Part shown: positions 6,163 through 13,369 of the stretch, piece by piece
Layout of the letters: each line of letters begins with the position of its first letter
Position numbering within the stretch: position 1 is the first letter of the stretch
NCBI GenBank assembly: GCA_035524895.1
Contig: DATLFI010000240.1
Coordinates: 1-17,344, forward strand
Length of the DNA: 17,344 nucleotides
Reading direction: 5' to 3'
Source of the DNA: DATLFI01 sp035524895
GTDB taxonomy: Bacteria > Acidobacteriota > Thermoanaerobaculia > Multivoradales > Multivoraceae
Notes under the pieces: generated by a model
Told to the model about the DNA's origin: nothing
Database searches by the model: none
The model's input: only the letters and a program-made list of their open reading frames with translations
Program-made: the position numbers and the translations under genes

Positions 6163-6434
6163 CGACGGACCTCGGGAGTGATCTCGAGAACGGCAACGGA
6201 TCAGGGCCCCGATGGCGGGGTCGGCGGCGGCGGCCCGCTCGTCGCGGCCCGCTAGGCCTGCACCACTTCGGCATAGTGCCAGATCGCGGCGCGTCGCCGC
6301 TGGCCTCATCGGCGCTGCCTCGACCGCGAATAAGCTTAGGGCGCGCGCTTGGCGGCCTAAGGCGCTCCTGGCGGCCTTGACCCGTGTCACCCTCAGCCGC
6401 CAGCCCTACGGAGTTCGAACCTTGCCGAGCCCCT
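6163..6434. promoter_or_regulatory. Divergent intergenic region with repeated TGGCGGC boxes and an inverted repeat
   Basis: These 272 bp separate the histidine kinase and the peptide-binding protein genes and must hold both promoters, though no convincing -35/-10 pair is visible. TGGCGGCCT occurs at 6350-6358 and 6369-6377 (period 19). A third, inverted TGGCGGCT lies at 6395-6402. CTTAGG (6335-6340) and CCTAAG (6356-6361) form an inverted repeat with a 15-bp gap that overlaps the first box. The arrangement just upstream of the transporter gene resembles an operator. No sigma-54 (-24/-12) promoter with proper spacing was found. Confidence 0.4.
6170..6173 (-). promoter_or_regulatory. Ribosome binding site deciding the histidine kinase TTG start
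   Basis: On the minus strand GAGG precedes TTG 6162 by 7 nt. The alternative ATG at 6135 has only pyrimidine- and C-rich sequence upstream. Confidence 0.5.
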
Positions 6435-8147
6435 ATGCGATTCCACCCTAGCCTGCGCAGCCGCCTCGGCGCCGTGGCGGCGGCGGTTGCCGTCGTCTGG
6501 GGCTGCCAGGCCGCCGACGCGCCCGAGCCGATGCGACAACGGCCACCGGACGTGGCGGTCGTGGGCACACCGACCGAGTTCGAGGGTGTCAACGAGCTGG
6601 TCGTCGCCGGCAGCGACTTCAACGCCGCGATCGTCCACCAGCTCTTCGTCACGCTGCTCGAGGAGCGCCCCGACTTCGAGGAAGGTCCGCCGACGTTCGC
6701 GCCCTACTTCGCACATTCGTGGGAGTTCTCCGAGGATCGAACCATCCTCACCTTCCGCCTGCGCGACGACCTCGCGTGGAGCGACGGCGAGCCGGTGACC
6801 GCGGACGACGTGCGCTTCTCCTGGGAAGCGCAGACCTCGCCCGAGGTGAGATGGTCGTACGCCTTCGCGAAGGAGAACATCTCCGATGTGGAGGTCGTCG
6901 ACCCCCATACGGTGCGATTCCACTTCAGGAGGGTCTACGCCACCCAGCTACTCGACGCCAACGAAGGTGTGATCCTGCCCCGCCACGCCTGGTCGAAGCT
7001 CCCGTTCGCCGAGTGGCGCCTGCAGCCGCAGTGGTTCGGCGAGCACCTCGTCACCGCGGGACCTTTCCAGCTCGGGCGCTGGCGACCGCAGCAGTCGTTG
7101 GAGCTACGGCGCAACCCGACGTTCTTCCTCACGGGTCGGCCGCGGCTCGAGCAGGTCATCTTCCGCAGCATTCGTGAGAGCTCGGGTCTGTTGGCCCGGC
7201 TCCTGGCTGGCGAGATCGACTTCACGCCCCAGGTACGACCGGCCGACGCCCAGCGGGTGCTACGCGAGGCCGAGCTGCGGCTGCTCGAGTACCCCGGCCG
7301 CCAGTACACGTGTATCTCCTGGAACCTCCGGCACCCCGACGGTCTGTTCGCCGAGCCCGAGGTGAGGCGGGCGCTGGCGCACGCGATCGACCGCCAGGCG
7401 ATCGTCGACACGTTGTGGTTCGGCTACGCCCGGGTCGCCTCGTCGCCGATCCTCTCCTCGGTGTGGGCGCACAACCCGCGCGTGCGACCTTGGCCGTACG
7501 ACCCGGCGCGCGCGCGCCAGCTCCTCGAACGACACGGCTGGGCCGACCGGAACGGCGACGGCATCCGCGAGAAAAACGGTGTGGACTTCCGTTTCCAGCT
7601 GACCACCAACCCCGGCAATCCGCAACGTTGGGACGCGATGCAGATGATCCAGACCCAGCTTCGCGCTGTGGGTATCGAGGTGCAGCCGGAGGCAGTCGAG
7701 CTGCAGCGTCTGACCGCCATGAACGTCGCGGGCGAGTACGACGCCACCGTCACGGCGTTCGCCATCGACACCTCGCTCGACCTCACCTACGCCTTCCACA
7801 CCAGCGCCATCGAAGGCGGCTACAACTACGGCGGGTACTCGAGCGCAGAGGCCGACGCGCTGATCGACGAGTTCAACGCGGCGGTCGACCAGCGCGAGGC
7901 CCTGCCGGTCCTGCAACGCCTGCAGGACGTGATCCACCGCGATCAGCCGTTCCTGTTCCTCTGGGAGCCCTATCGCCTGGTGGGGCATCGGGCCAACCTG
8001 CAAGGCGTGCACTCGAACGCGCTGAGCGAGTACTACCACCTGCGCGAGTGGCACCAGTCCGACGACCCCGCCGTGCCGCCCAACGGGCTCGAGGCGGAGA
8101 CCGGCGAGCGCCCCGCTGCCAGCCCGCCCACCGCACCACCGGCCTGA
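6435..8147 (+). CDS. ABC transporter solute-binding lipoprotein, peptide/nickel family (SBP_bac_5)
   Basis: The protein has 570 residues. It starts with a lipoprotein-like signal: Arg-rich n-region, hydrophobic stretch 11-22, then V-W-G-C with Cys24 (Trp at -2 is unusual for a lipobox). Family 5 features follow in order: ELVVAGSDFNAAIVHQLF, APYFAHSWEFSEDRTILTF and LRDDLAWSDGEPVTADDVRFSWEA, the classic SDG-x-P-x-TAxDV signature. NPNYW-like LRRNPTFF and RRALAHAIDRQAIVDTLWFG come later, and the C-terminal part ends QPFLFLWEPYRLVGHRANLQ. These proteins capture oligopeptides or similar ligands and hand them to a DppBC-type permease, encoded next. A Pro/Ala-rich tail ends the protein. ATG 6435 was chosen because it puts the signal sequence at the N-terminus. 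Its ribosome binding site is poor, and a GTG at 6384 is the alternative. Confidence 0.92.
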   Translation: MRFHPSLRSRLGAVAAAVAVVWGCQAADAPEPMRQRPPDVAVVGTPTEFEGVNELVVAGSDFNAAIVHQLFVTLLEERPDFEEGPPTFAPYFAHSWEFSEDRTILTFRLRDDLAWSDGEPVTADDVRFSWEAQTSPEVRWSYAFAKENISDVEVVDPHTVRFHFRRVYATQLLDANEGVILPRHAWSKLPFAEWRLQPQWFGEHLVTAGPFQLGRWRPQQSLELRRNPTFFLTGRPRLEQVIFRSIRESSGLLARLLAGEIDFTPQVRPADAQRVLREAELRLLEYPGRQYTCISWNLRHPDGLFAEPEVRRALAHAIDRQAIVDTLWFGYARVASSPILSSVWAHNPRVRPWPYDPARARQLLERHGWADRNGDGIREKNGVDFRFQLTTNPGNPQRWDAMQMIQTQLRAVGIEVQPEAVELQRLTAMNVAGEYDATVTAFAIDTSLDLTYAFHTSAIEGGYNYGGYSSAEADALIDEFNAAVDQREALPVLQRLQDVIHRDQPFLFLWEPYRLVGHRANLQGVHSNALSEYYHLREWHQSDDPAVPPNGLEAETGERPAASPPTAPPA

Positions 8148-8170
8148 GGAGAGCCGGCAGGAGCCAGCGC

Positions 8171-9136
8171 GTGGGCCGCTACCTGCTTCGCCGCGTACTG
8201 GTGTCGCTCTTCTTGGTGTGGGTCGTACTCACCGCGACCTTCGTGGTGCTGCACGCCGCGCCGGGCGATCCCACCGAGCGCTTCGCAGACCCCAGGGTGC
8301 CGCGGGCCCAGCTCGCGGAGCTGCGCGCGCTCTACGGCCTGGACCGCCCCCTGCCGGTCCAGTACGTGGCTTGGCTCGCAGCCACGGTGCGATTCGACTG
8401 GGGGCTGTCCTTTCAGCACCAACGTCCGGTGCGCACCGTGGTGGCGGAGCGCCTGCCGGCGACGCTTCTACTCGGCGCCGCCGCCTTCTCGGTCCAGCTC
8501 GTGGTCGGCCTGGCGCTCGGCATCTTTGCCGCGCGGCGCCCCAACTCGCTCGGAGACCACGCGACGCGCGTCGTCTCCCTGGCGCTCTACTCGCTGCCCG
8601 GTTTCTGGCTCGCGGTGATGCTGTCGCTGCTGCTGACCGGCATCCTCCCCGTGTTCCCGTCGGGCGGCATGACCTCGACCTTCGCGCGCGACTGGTCGAT
8701 CCTGCACCGCCTGCTCGACCTCCTCGCTCATCTCGCGCTGCCGGCCCTCGCCCTCGGCCTGCCCCTGGCCGCCCCGGTGGCGCGCCTCCTGCGCACCGGG
8801 CTGATCGAGGAGCTGAGCAAGGACTACATCTTGGCTGCCCGCGCCCGTGGCCTGAGCGAGCGCGCGGTGTTCCTGCGCGCGCTGCGCGGCGCCGCGGCAC
8901 CGCTGGTACAGGTCGCCGGCCTGACGCTGCCGGCGCTGCTGGGCGGCTCGGTGGTGATCGAGCACGTGTTCTCCTGGCCGGGGCTAGGTGCCACCGCCTA
9001 CGATGGCATCCTGGCCCGCGACTATCCTTTGGTTCTGGCGGCAACGGCGTTCACCGCAGGCCTCGTGGTGGCCGGCAATCTCGTGGCGGACGTGGTTCTC
9101 GCGGCGCTGGATCCGCGGGTGATCGAGCGGGCATGA
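8171..9136 (+). CDS. ABC transporter permease, DppB/OppB type
   Basis: The protein has 321 residues from GTG 8171, with AGGAG (8159-8163) 7 nt upstream. The N-terminus GRYLLRRVLVSLFLVWVVLTATFVVL is the first membrane span, followed by the conserved PGDPTERF and LRALYGLDRPLPVQYVAWL segments of DppB proteins. About five further spans lie near 98-120, 134-159, 183-207, 243-265 and 285-311. The EAA loop that docks on the ATPase is KDYILAARARGLSERAVFLRAL (217-238). Late signatures are VVIEHVFSWPGLG and YPLVLA. It lies 23 bp after the binding-protein gene and overlaps the second permease by 4 bp (ATGA at 9133-9136). No DppD/DppF ATPase follows, so a shared or distant ATPase is needed. Confidence 0.94.
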   Translation: MGRYLLRRVLVSLFLVWVVLTATFVVLHAAPGDPTERFADPRVPRAQLAELRALYGLDRPLPVQYVAWLAATVRFDWGLSFQHQRPVRTVVAERLPATLLLGAAAFSVQLVVGLALGIFAARRPNSLGDHATRVVSLALYSLPGFWLAVMLSLLLTGILPVFPSGGMTSTFARDWSILHRLLDLLAHLALPALALGLPLAAPVARLLRTGLIEELSKDYILAARARGLSERAVFLRALRGAAAPLVQVAGLTLPALLGGSVVIEHVFSWPGLGATAYDGILARDYPLVLAATAFTAGLVVAGNLVADVVLAALDPRVIERA

Positions 9137-10197
9137 GCGTCCCCGCGCCACCGCCCCGTCGCCGTGCCTTCCGTCTGGGAGCCGCCACCGCCGGTGCTGG
9201 TCTGGTGGGGCTGCTCGCGCTGGCGGCGCTGCTCGCGCCCTGGCTGGCGCCGTTCGATCCCGACCAGCAGCTCGACCCGGCCGTGGCAGCCTCGCAGCCG
9301 CCGTTCTCGGTATTTCTCGCCGTCGAGCTGCGCGAGGGTGCGGTGGTGCAGTGCGTTACCACGGCGCCAGGCATGCCTTCGTCGCAGCTCGCCGTCGAGT
9401 TGCGCGAGGGTCGAGTGTTCCTCGCCGAGGAGATCGCCCGCCGCGATTCGACGCTCGTGCTGGTCGCGCGCGGGCGCTCGTGCGAGGCACCGTCCGGGGA
9501 GGTCTTAGGCATCTCGCCACGGCGCTACCTGCTCGGCACCGACCGGCTCGGCCGAGACGTGCTGTCTCGCCTGGTATGGGGCGCGCGCACCTCGCTCGGG
9601 GTCGGAGTGGCCTCGGCGGTGCTCGCACTGGTGCTGGGCATCCTGGTGGGTGCCACGGCGGCGTTGGGTCGGCCCGCGGTCGACGAGCTGCTGATGCGCA
9701 CCGTCGATGGACTGCTCGCTTTCCCGGCCCTGCTGCTGGTGCTCTCCCTGGCGCTGTTCTTCGAGCCCAGCGTCATGGTCCTGGTGGCGATCATCGGCGG
9801 CACGGCGTGGATGGGGATGAGCCGGCTCGTGCGCGCCGAGCTGCTCACGTTGCGGGGTCGTCCGTTCGTGCTCGCGGCACGTTCGCTGGGCGCCGGCAGT
9901 GTCCGCCTCCTGTTCGCGCACCTGCTGCCAAACGCCTGGCCCACCATCGCGGTCGCCGGCTGCCTGCTGGTCGGCGACGCCATCCTCGTCGAGTCGGCTG
10001 TCGCCTTCCTCGGCCTCGGCGTGGCGTCCGACCTGCCGAGCTGGGGACGGATGGTCGCTCACGCGCGCGGCGACCTGGTGGGCTTGTGGTGGATGTCGAC
10101 TCTGCCCGGTCTCGGCATCGTGCTCACGGTGCTCGCGTTCAACCTGCTCGGCGACGGGTTGCGCGACGCCTTCGACCCGCGGCTGCGCAGGCGGTAG
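9133..10197 (+). CDS. ABC transporter permease, DppC/OppC type, with enlarged periplasmic loop
   Basis: The protein has 354 residues, starting at ATG 9133 inside the stop of the preceding permease gene. The first span is about 15-38, ending in LAPWLAPFDPDQQ. The usual HLLGTDxxGRDxLSR motif appears as YLLGTDRLGRDVLSRLVWGA only at 132-151, because about 75 residues (50-128) are inserted in the first external loop. Shorter family members have roughly 20-30 residues there. The loop contains LAVELREG twice (62-69 and 86-93) and two cysteines (C74, C117) that could pair in the periplasm. The rest is standard: EAA loop RPFVLAARSLGAGSVRLLFAHL (243-264), ESAVAFLGLGVASDLPSWGRM, and LLGDGLRDAFDPRLRRR at the end. 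It forms the membrane channel with the DppB-like protein. Confidence 0.93.
   Translation: MSVPAPPPRRRAFRLGAATAGAGLVGLLALAALLAPWLAPFDPDQQLDPAVAASQPPFSVFLAVELREGAVVQCVTTAPGMPSSQLAVELREGRVFLAEEIARRDSTLVLVARGRSCEAPSGEVLGISPRRYLLGTDRLGRDVLSRLVWGARTSLGVGVASAVLALVLGILVGATAALGRPAVDELLMRTVDGLLAFPALLLVLSLALFFEPSVMVLVAIIGGTAWMGMSRLVRAELLTLRGRPFVLAARSLGAGSVRLLFAHLLPNAWPTIAVAGCLLVGDAILVESAVAFLGLGVASDLPSWGRMVAHARGDLVGLWWMSTLPGLGIVLTVLAFNLLGDGLRDAFDPRLRRR
9316..9411 (+). repeat. 24-bp direct repeat (23/24 identical), 72-bp period, within the DppC-like permease gene
   Basis: The copies at 9316-9339 and 9388-9411 differ by a single C/T and both encode LAVELREG. The period of exactly 24 codons points to an in-frame duplication of part of the external loop. 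The residues between and after the copies have diverged. Confidence 0.75.
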
Positions 10198-10232
10198 CCG
10201 GTTTGCTGGGTCGATCTGCGGGTCCAACTACC

Positions 10233-11321
10233 TTGCGCCGCATCCTGACCTCCGACTTCGACTACGACCTGCCGCCGGAGCGCATCGCCCAGCGACCGGC
10301 ACCACGAGGCTCGGCGCGGCTGTTGGTGCTCGACGCGCAGGGCGCCGCACGGCACGGGCGGTTCGACGCATTGCCGCAGCTCGTGCGCGAGGGGGACCTC
10401 CTGGTGCTGAACGACACGCGCGTGCTAGCGGCGCGTTTGCGCGCGCGCGTCTGCGACGCCGCCGGCGTTGCGGGCGCCGCGGTCGAGCTGCTGCTGCTCG
10501 AGCCCGCAGGCGACGGCTCCTGGTGGGCGCTCGCCCGGCCTGGGAAGCGGCTGCGGCCGGGCCGGAGGCTGCGTCTCGAGAGCACCGGCGGCGCCACGCT
10601 CGAGGCCGAGATCACAGCCAGGGAGCGCGAGCGCTTTCGCATCGCCTTCGCTCGGCCGATCCTGCAGGAGCTGGAGCGCTTTGGCAGCGTGCCGCTGCCG
10701 CCTTACGTGCGACGACCGGCGGACGACGCCGATCGCGTCGACTACCAGACGGTGTACGCGCGAGCTCCGGGCGCGGTAGCGGCACCGACCGCGGGACTGC
10801 ACTTCACGGCCGAGATGCTGGCGCGCCTGGAGGCGGTCGGCGTGGACCGCGCGACCCTCACCCTGCACGTCGGCCCCGGCACGTTCCGCCCGGTGCAGAC
10901 CGAGGATCCGGCCGAGCACGCCATGCATGCCGAGCGATTCGAGATCCCGGTCGCGACGGCCGATGCGATCGCGGCCGCTCGGCAGCGCGGCGGACGCGTG
11001 ATCGCCGTCGGCACAACGGTCGTGCGCGCGCTCGAATCGGCGTGGGGCGGCGAGGCAGTCGCTCCTGGAGCCGGCTTGACGGAGCTCTTCGTCACCCCGG
11101 GCTTTCGCTTCGCGGTGGTGGATGCCTTGGTCACCAACTTCCACCTCCCGCGCTCCACGCTTTTGATGCTGGTCTGCGCGTTCGCCGGCACGCAGCGCGT
11201 GCTGGCTGCGTACCGGGATGCGGTCGCCTCCGGCTACCGGTTCTACTCCTACGGCGATGCGATGTTCGCCGAGCGCGCCAGCGACGAGACCATACGCGCG
11301 GCGAGCGTGGCGGCACCGTAG
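10233..11321 (+). CDS. queA: S-adenosylmethionine:tRNA ribosyltransferase-isomerase QueA
   Basis: The protein has 362 residues. QueA moves the ribosyl part of SAM to 7-aminomethyl-7-deazaguanine in tRNA, forming epoxyqueuosine. Signatures are SDFDYDLPPERIAQRPAPR at the start, LLVLNDTRVLAARL, APTAGLHFTAEML, LTLHVGPGTFRPV, HAMHAERFEI, VIAVGTTVVRALES and VTNFHLPRSTLLMLVCAFAG, ending YRFYSYGDAMFAE plus about 15 extra residues. TTG 10233 was chosen because it gives MRRILTSDFDYDLP, close to the normal QueA start. TTG 10203 is an in-frame alternative, and neither has a strong Shine-Dalgarno sequence. It begins 35 bp after the permease gene and may be read through from it. Its last 73 bp overlap the convergent larB. 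Confidence 0.96.
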   Translation: MRRILTSDFDYDLPPERIAQRPAPRGSARLLVLDAQGAARHGRFDALPQLVREGDLLVLNDTRVLAARLRARVCDAAGVAGAAVELLLLEPAGDGSWWALARPGKRLRPGRRLRLESTGGATLEAEITARERERFRIAFARPILQELERFGSVPLPPYVRRPADDADRVDYQTVYARAPGAVAAPTAGLHFTAEMLARLEAVGVDRATLTLHVGPGTFRPVQTEDPAEHAMHAERFEIPVATADAIAAARQRGGRVIAVGTTVVRALESAWGGEAVAPGAGLTELFVTPGFRFAVVDALVTNFHLPRSTLLMLVCAFAGTQRVLAAYRDAVASGYRFYSYGDAMFAERASDETIRAASVAAP

Positions 11322-12049
11322 CCGTTGTCGATGTTGACCACCGCGACCCCGGGCGCGCACGCGTTGAGCATCGTGAGCAGGGCCGCGACGCCACCGAGCC
11401 CCGTTCCGTAGCCAACGCTGGTCGGCACCGCGATCACCGGCGCGGCGACCAGGCCGGCGACCAGCGTCGGTAGCGCGCCGTCCATCCCCGCCACCGCGAT
11501 CACCACCGCGGCGCTGCGGATCGCCTCGAGACGGTCGAGCAGTCGTCTGACACCCGCAATGCCGACGTCGTAGTGCCGCGTCACCACGAGACCGTGCCAC
11601 TCGACCACGACCGCGGCTTCCTCGGCGACCTCGAGATCCGAGGTACCGGCGGCGAGCACCGCCACCTCCCGGGAGGCCGACGGGGCGCCCGTGGTGAGGG
11701 CACTCTCGACCGGGGCGACCGGCGAGCCCAAGGCGAAGATTCGCGCTCGCCGATGATGCACCCCTGCCGGGAATGCCTCCACCAATGCCCGCGCGCGCTC
11801 TTCGTCGAGACGCGTCACCAGGGCTCGCCCCCGGCGCGCCTGGAGCTCGGCGACGATTCGAACCAGGTCGGCTGGCGCCTTGCGCTCCCCGAACACAGCC
11901 TCCGGCAGGCCGGTGCGCGCCTCGCGCTCCAGGTCGAGCTTGGCGAAACCGAGATCGGAGTAAGGCTCGAGCTCGCGTCGCGCCTCCTCCACCCCGAGCC
12001 GGCCCTCGGCGACCGCCGCGAGCAGCCGGCGAACCTCCTCGGGGCTCAT
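11249..12049 (-). CDS. larB: LarB, nickel-pincer nucleotide cofactor biosynthesis carboxylase (PurE/AIRC-like)
   Basis: The protein has 266 residues. LarB carboxylates and hydrolyses nicotinic acid adenine dinucleotide to pyridinium-3,5-biscarboxylic acid mononucleotide, the first step toward the cofactor of lactate racemase and other LarA-type enzymes. The N-terminal part (1-120) has the family segment FAKLDLEREARTGLPEAVFGERK. The C-terminal PurE-like domain has VLAAGTSDLEVAEEA (131-145), AGMDGALPTLVAGLV (187-201), PVIAVPTSVGYG (204-215) and the Cys of LTMLNACAPGVAVVNIDNGYGA (Cys231), equivalent to the catalytic cysteine in characterised LarB. ATG 12049 overlaps the larE stop (ATGA). The final 24 codons run across the 3' end of queA on the other strand. 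Family similarity stops near residue 250, so the last 15 residues are an extension. Confidence 0.93.
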   Translation of the reverse strand: MSPEEVRRLLAAVAEGRLGVEEARRELEPYSDLGFAKLDLEREARTGLPEAVFGERKAPADLVRIVAELQARRGRALVTRLDEERARALVEAFPAGVHHRRARIFALGSPVAPVESALTTGAPSASREVAVLAAGTSDLEVAEEAAVVVEWHGLVVTRHYDVGIAGVRRLLDRLEAIRSAAVVIAVAGMDGALPTLVAGLVAAPVIAVPTSVGYGTGLGGVAALLTMLNACAPGVAVVNIDNGYGAATLAARMVSSLARSANIASP

Positions 12050-12879
12050 GCCGCGCCCGGCCGGTTCGCTCCCCCCGACCGGTACCCTCGCTCGTCGAGC
12101 ACCGCCCGCTCGAAGTCGAGCGCCAACAGGCGCGGCTCCACTGCCCGCCACTGCCGGCGCAGGCGATCGATCTCGTCCGGGCCGACCTCGACCCGCGCCG
12201 CGCCGAGCTCGCTGCGCACCCGCACCAACTGGAATCCGAGCTGGAGCAGGATCTCCTCTGCCGCCTCGATGCGGCGCAGCTTGCCGAGCGTCACCAGCTC
12301 GCCGTGCGGAATGCGCGAGGAGAGACAGGCGTTCGCCGGCCGGTCCCACACCGAGAGCCCGAGCCGGCGCGCCAGCGACCTGGTCGCGGCCTTGTCGAGA
12401 CCGTGCTCGGCGAGCGGGCTGCGGATGCCCTGCTCGCGGATGGCGCGCAGACCCGGACGATCTCCGGTAGCCGCACCGTCGAGGTCGGAGGCGTTCGTGC
12501 CGTCGCAGACGACCGCGAGACCGCGTTCGTCGGCGAGTCCCCTCATGGTGCTCATGCGCAGTCCCTGGCAGACATAGCAGCGGTGCTTCGGGTTACGCGT
12601 GAACTCGGGGTCCTCGAGCTCGCTGTAGGTGACGATGTGGTGCTCGATGCCGATCTCGCGCGCCAGGGCACGCGCGTGGTCCAGCTCTCGCCCCGCGAGG
12701 GTTTCGGCGGCAGCGGTGACGGCCAGCACGCGGTCGCCGAGCGCGCGCCGCGCGAGTGCCGCGACCAGACCGGAATCGACGCCGCCGGAGAACGCCACCA
12801 ACGCCGAACCGAAGTCCGAGAGGCCGCCCTCGATCTCCGCCGCTAGCCGGCCGAGGTCCTGGTGCAGGACACGGCTCAT
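12046..12879 (-). CDS. larE: LarE, ATP-dependent sulfur transferase for nickel-pincer nucleotide synthesis
   Basis: The protein has 277 residues. LarE adenylates the biscarboxylic mononucleotide and converts its carboxylates to thiocarboxylates. The PP-loop is SGGVDS (31-36) within ALVAFSGGVDSGLVAALARR, followed by HARALAREIGIEHHIV and the CDGTNASDLDGAATGDRPGL segment near 125-144. ACLSSR (184-189) contains Cys185, the position of the sacrificial cysteine in Lactiplantibacillus LarE. C101 and C104 (HRCYVCQGLR) are also present. A three-cysteine set of this type is described for LarE forms that hold a [4Fe-4S] cluster and need not destroy themselves, so I infer a catalytic cluster-type enzyme. 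Its start and stop overlap the neighbours by 4 bp on each side. The nickel-inserting larC is not in the window. Confidence 0.93.
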   Translation of the reverse strand: MSRVLHQDLGRLAAEIEGGLSDFGSALVAFSGGVDSGLVAALARRALGDRVLAVTAAAETLAGRELDHARALAREIGIEHHIVTYSELEDPEFTRNPKHRCYVCQGLRMSTMRGLADERGLAVVCDGTNASDLDGAATGDRPGLRAIREQGIRSPLAEHGLDKAATRSLARRLGLSVWDRPANACLSSRIPHGELVTLGKLRRIEAAEEILLQLGFQLVRVRSELGAARVEVGPDEIDRLRRQWRAVEPRLLALDFERAVLDERGYRSGGANRPGAA

Positions 12880-13280
12880 CGCCGCGACTCCTCCTCGTCG
12901 CGGCGCAGCCGCGGCGCGGCCGAGGCGCGCAAGCTCCAGGGAACGAGGAAGAACAAGATGTACACCGCGCAAGCCAGAAGGAACAGCAGCGGAGCACCGC
13001 GCTGCCATTCGGCGGGAGCCATCGCCCAGGCTAGCTGGATCACCGCCAACGGTCCGACCAGGTAGACCGGCAACAGCAGGCGCTTCGATACACCCTGGCG
13101 GTAGGCACGCACCACGAAGACGTTGCCCGCCAGCCAGCCAGCCGCCGCAACGGCGCCGAACAGCGGGTACAGCCGCAGCTGGAGCGTGCCCGCGACGTCG
13201 AGCACGCCGACGAACCCGAGTGTGGCCACCAGCCCGCACGCGACGCAGAACGCCAGCAGGATCAGCTCCATCCGCTTCAT
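12876..13280 (-). CDS. Small membrane protein of unknown function, four predicted spans
   Basis: The protein has 134 residues. Four hydrophobic segments lie at about 5-27, 37-58, 68-89 and 95-117, joined by short loops. A basic loop (RAYRQGVSKR, 58-67) lies in the middle, and a very basic/acidic tail (RASAAPRLRRDEEESRR) suggests a cytoplasmic C-terminus. No metal-binding His/Cys cluster or transporter signature is visible; the two cysteines near residues 12 and 15 are in TM1. It starts at ATG 13280, and its stop overlaps the larE start (ATGA at 12876-12879), so expression is probably tied to larE and larB. The function is not known. A role in nickel supply would be speculation. Confidence 0.75.
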   Translation of the reverse strand: MKRMELILLAFCVACGLVATLGFVGVLDVAGTLQLRLYPLFGAVAAAGWLAGNVFVVRAYRQGVSKRLLLPVYLVGPLAVIQLAWAMAPAEWQRGAPLLFLLACAVYILFFLVPWSLRASAAPRLRRDEEESRR

Positions 13281-13369
13281 CTCGTCGTCCCGGGCTCGCT
13301 CCCGTGGGCGCGCCGCAGCTCGACGTCCAACCCGGCGCGCGGCACCCAGCGTCGGGCTTTCCAGCTCAC
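13277..13369 (-). CDS. Candidate 30-residue basic small protein between gcvH and the membrane protein gene
   Basis: A GTG at 13369 overlaps the gcvH stop (TGA at 13366-13368, GTGA). The frame runs 30 codons to a TGA (13277-13279) that overlaps the ATG of the membrane protein gene (ATGA). The product begins MSWKARRWVPRAGLDVELRR and ends AHGSEPGTTR; it is strongly basic with two tryptophans. Genes downstream in this operon join by the same 4-bp overlaps, so the frame fits the pattern exactly and fills the 85-bp gap. It is too short to recognise by homology. It could be a real small protein, a translational-coupling bridge or chance. Confidence 0.4.
   Translation of the reverse strand: MSWKARRWVPRAGLDVELRRAHGSEPGTTR

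Noticed and set aside
6256..6290. A TGGCAC motif on the minus strand upstream of the histidine kinase gene, suggesting a sigma-54 promoter.
   Set aside because: The GC element does not stand 10 bp after the GG. The only pair with correct spacing (TGGTGC with TAGC) departs too far from the consensus.
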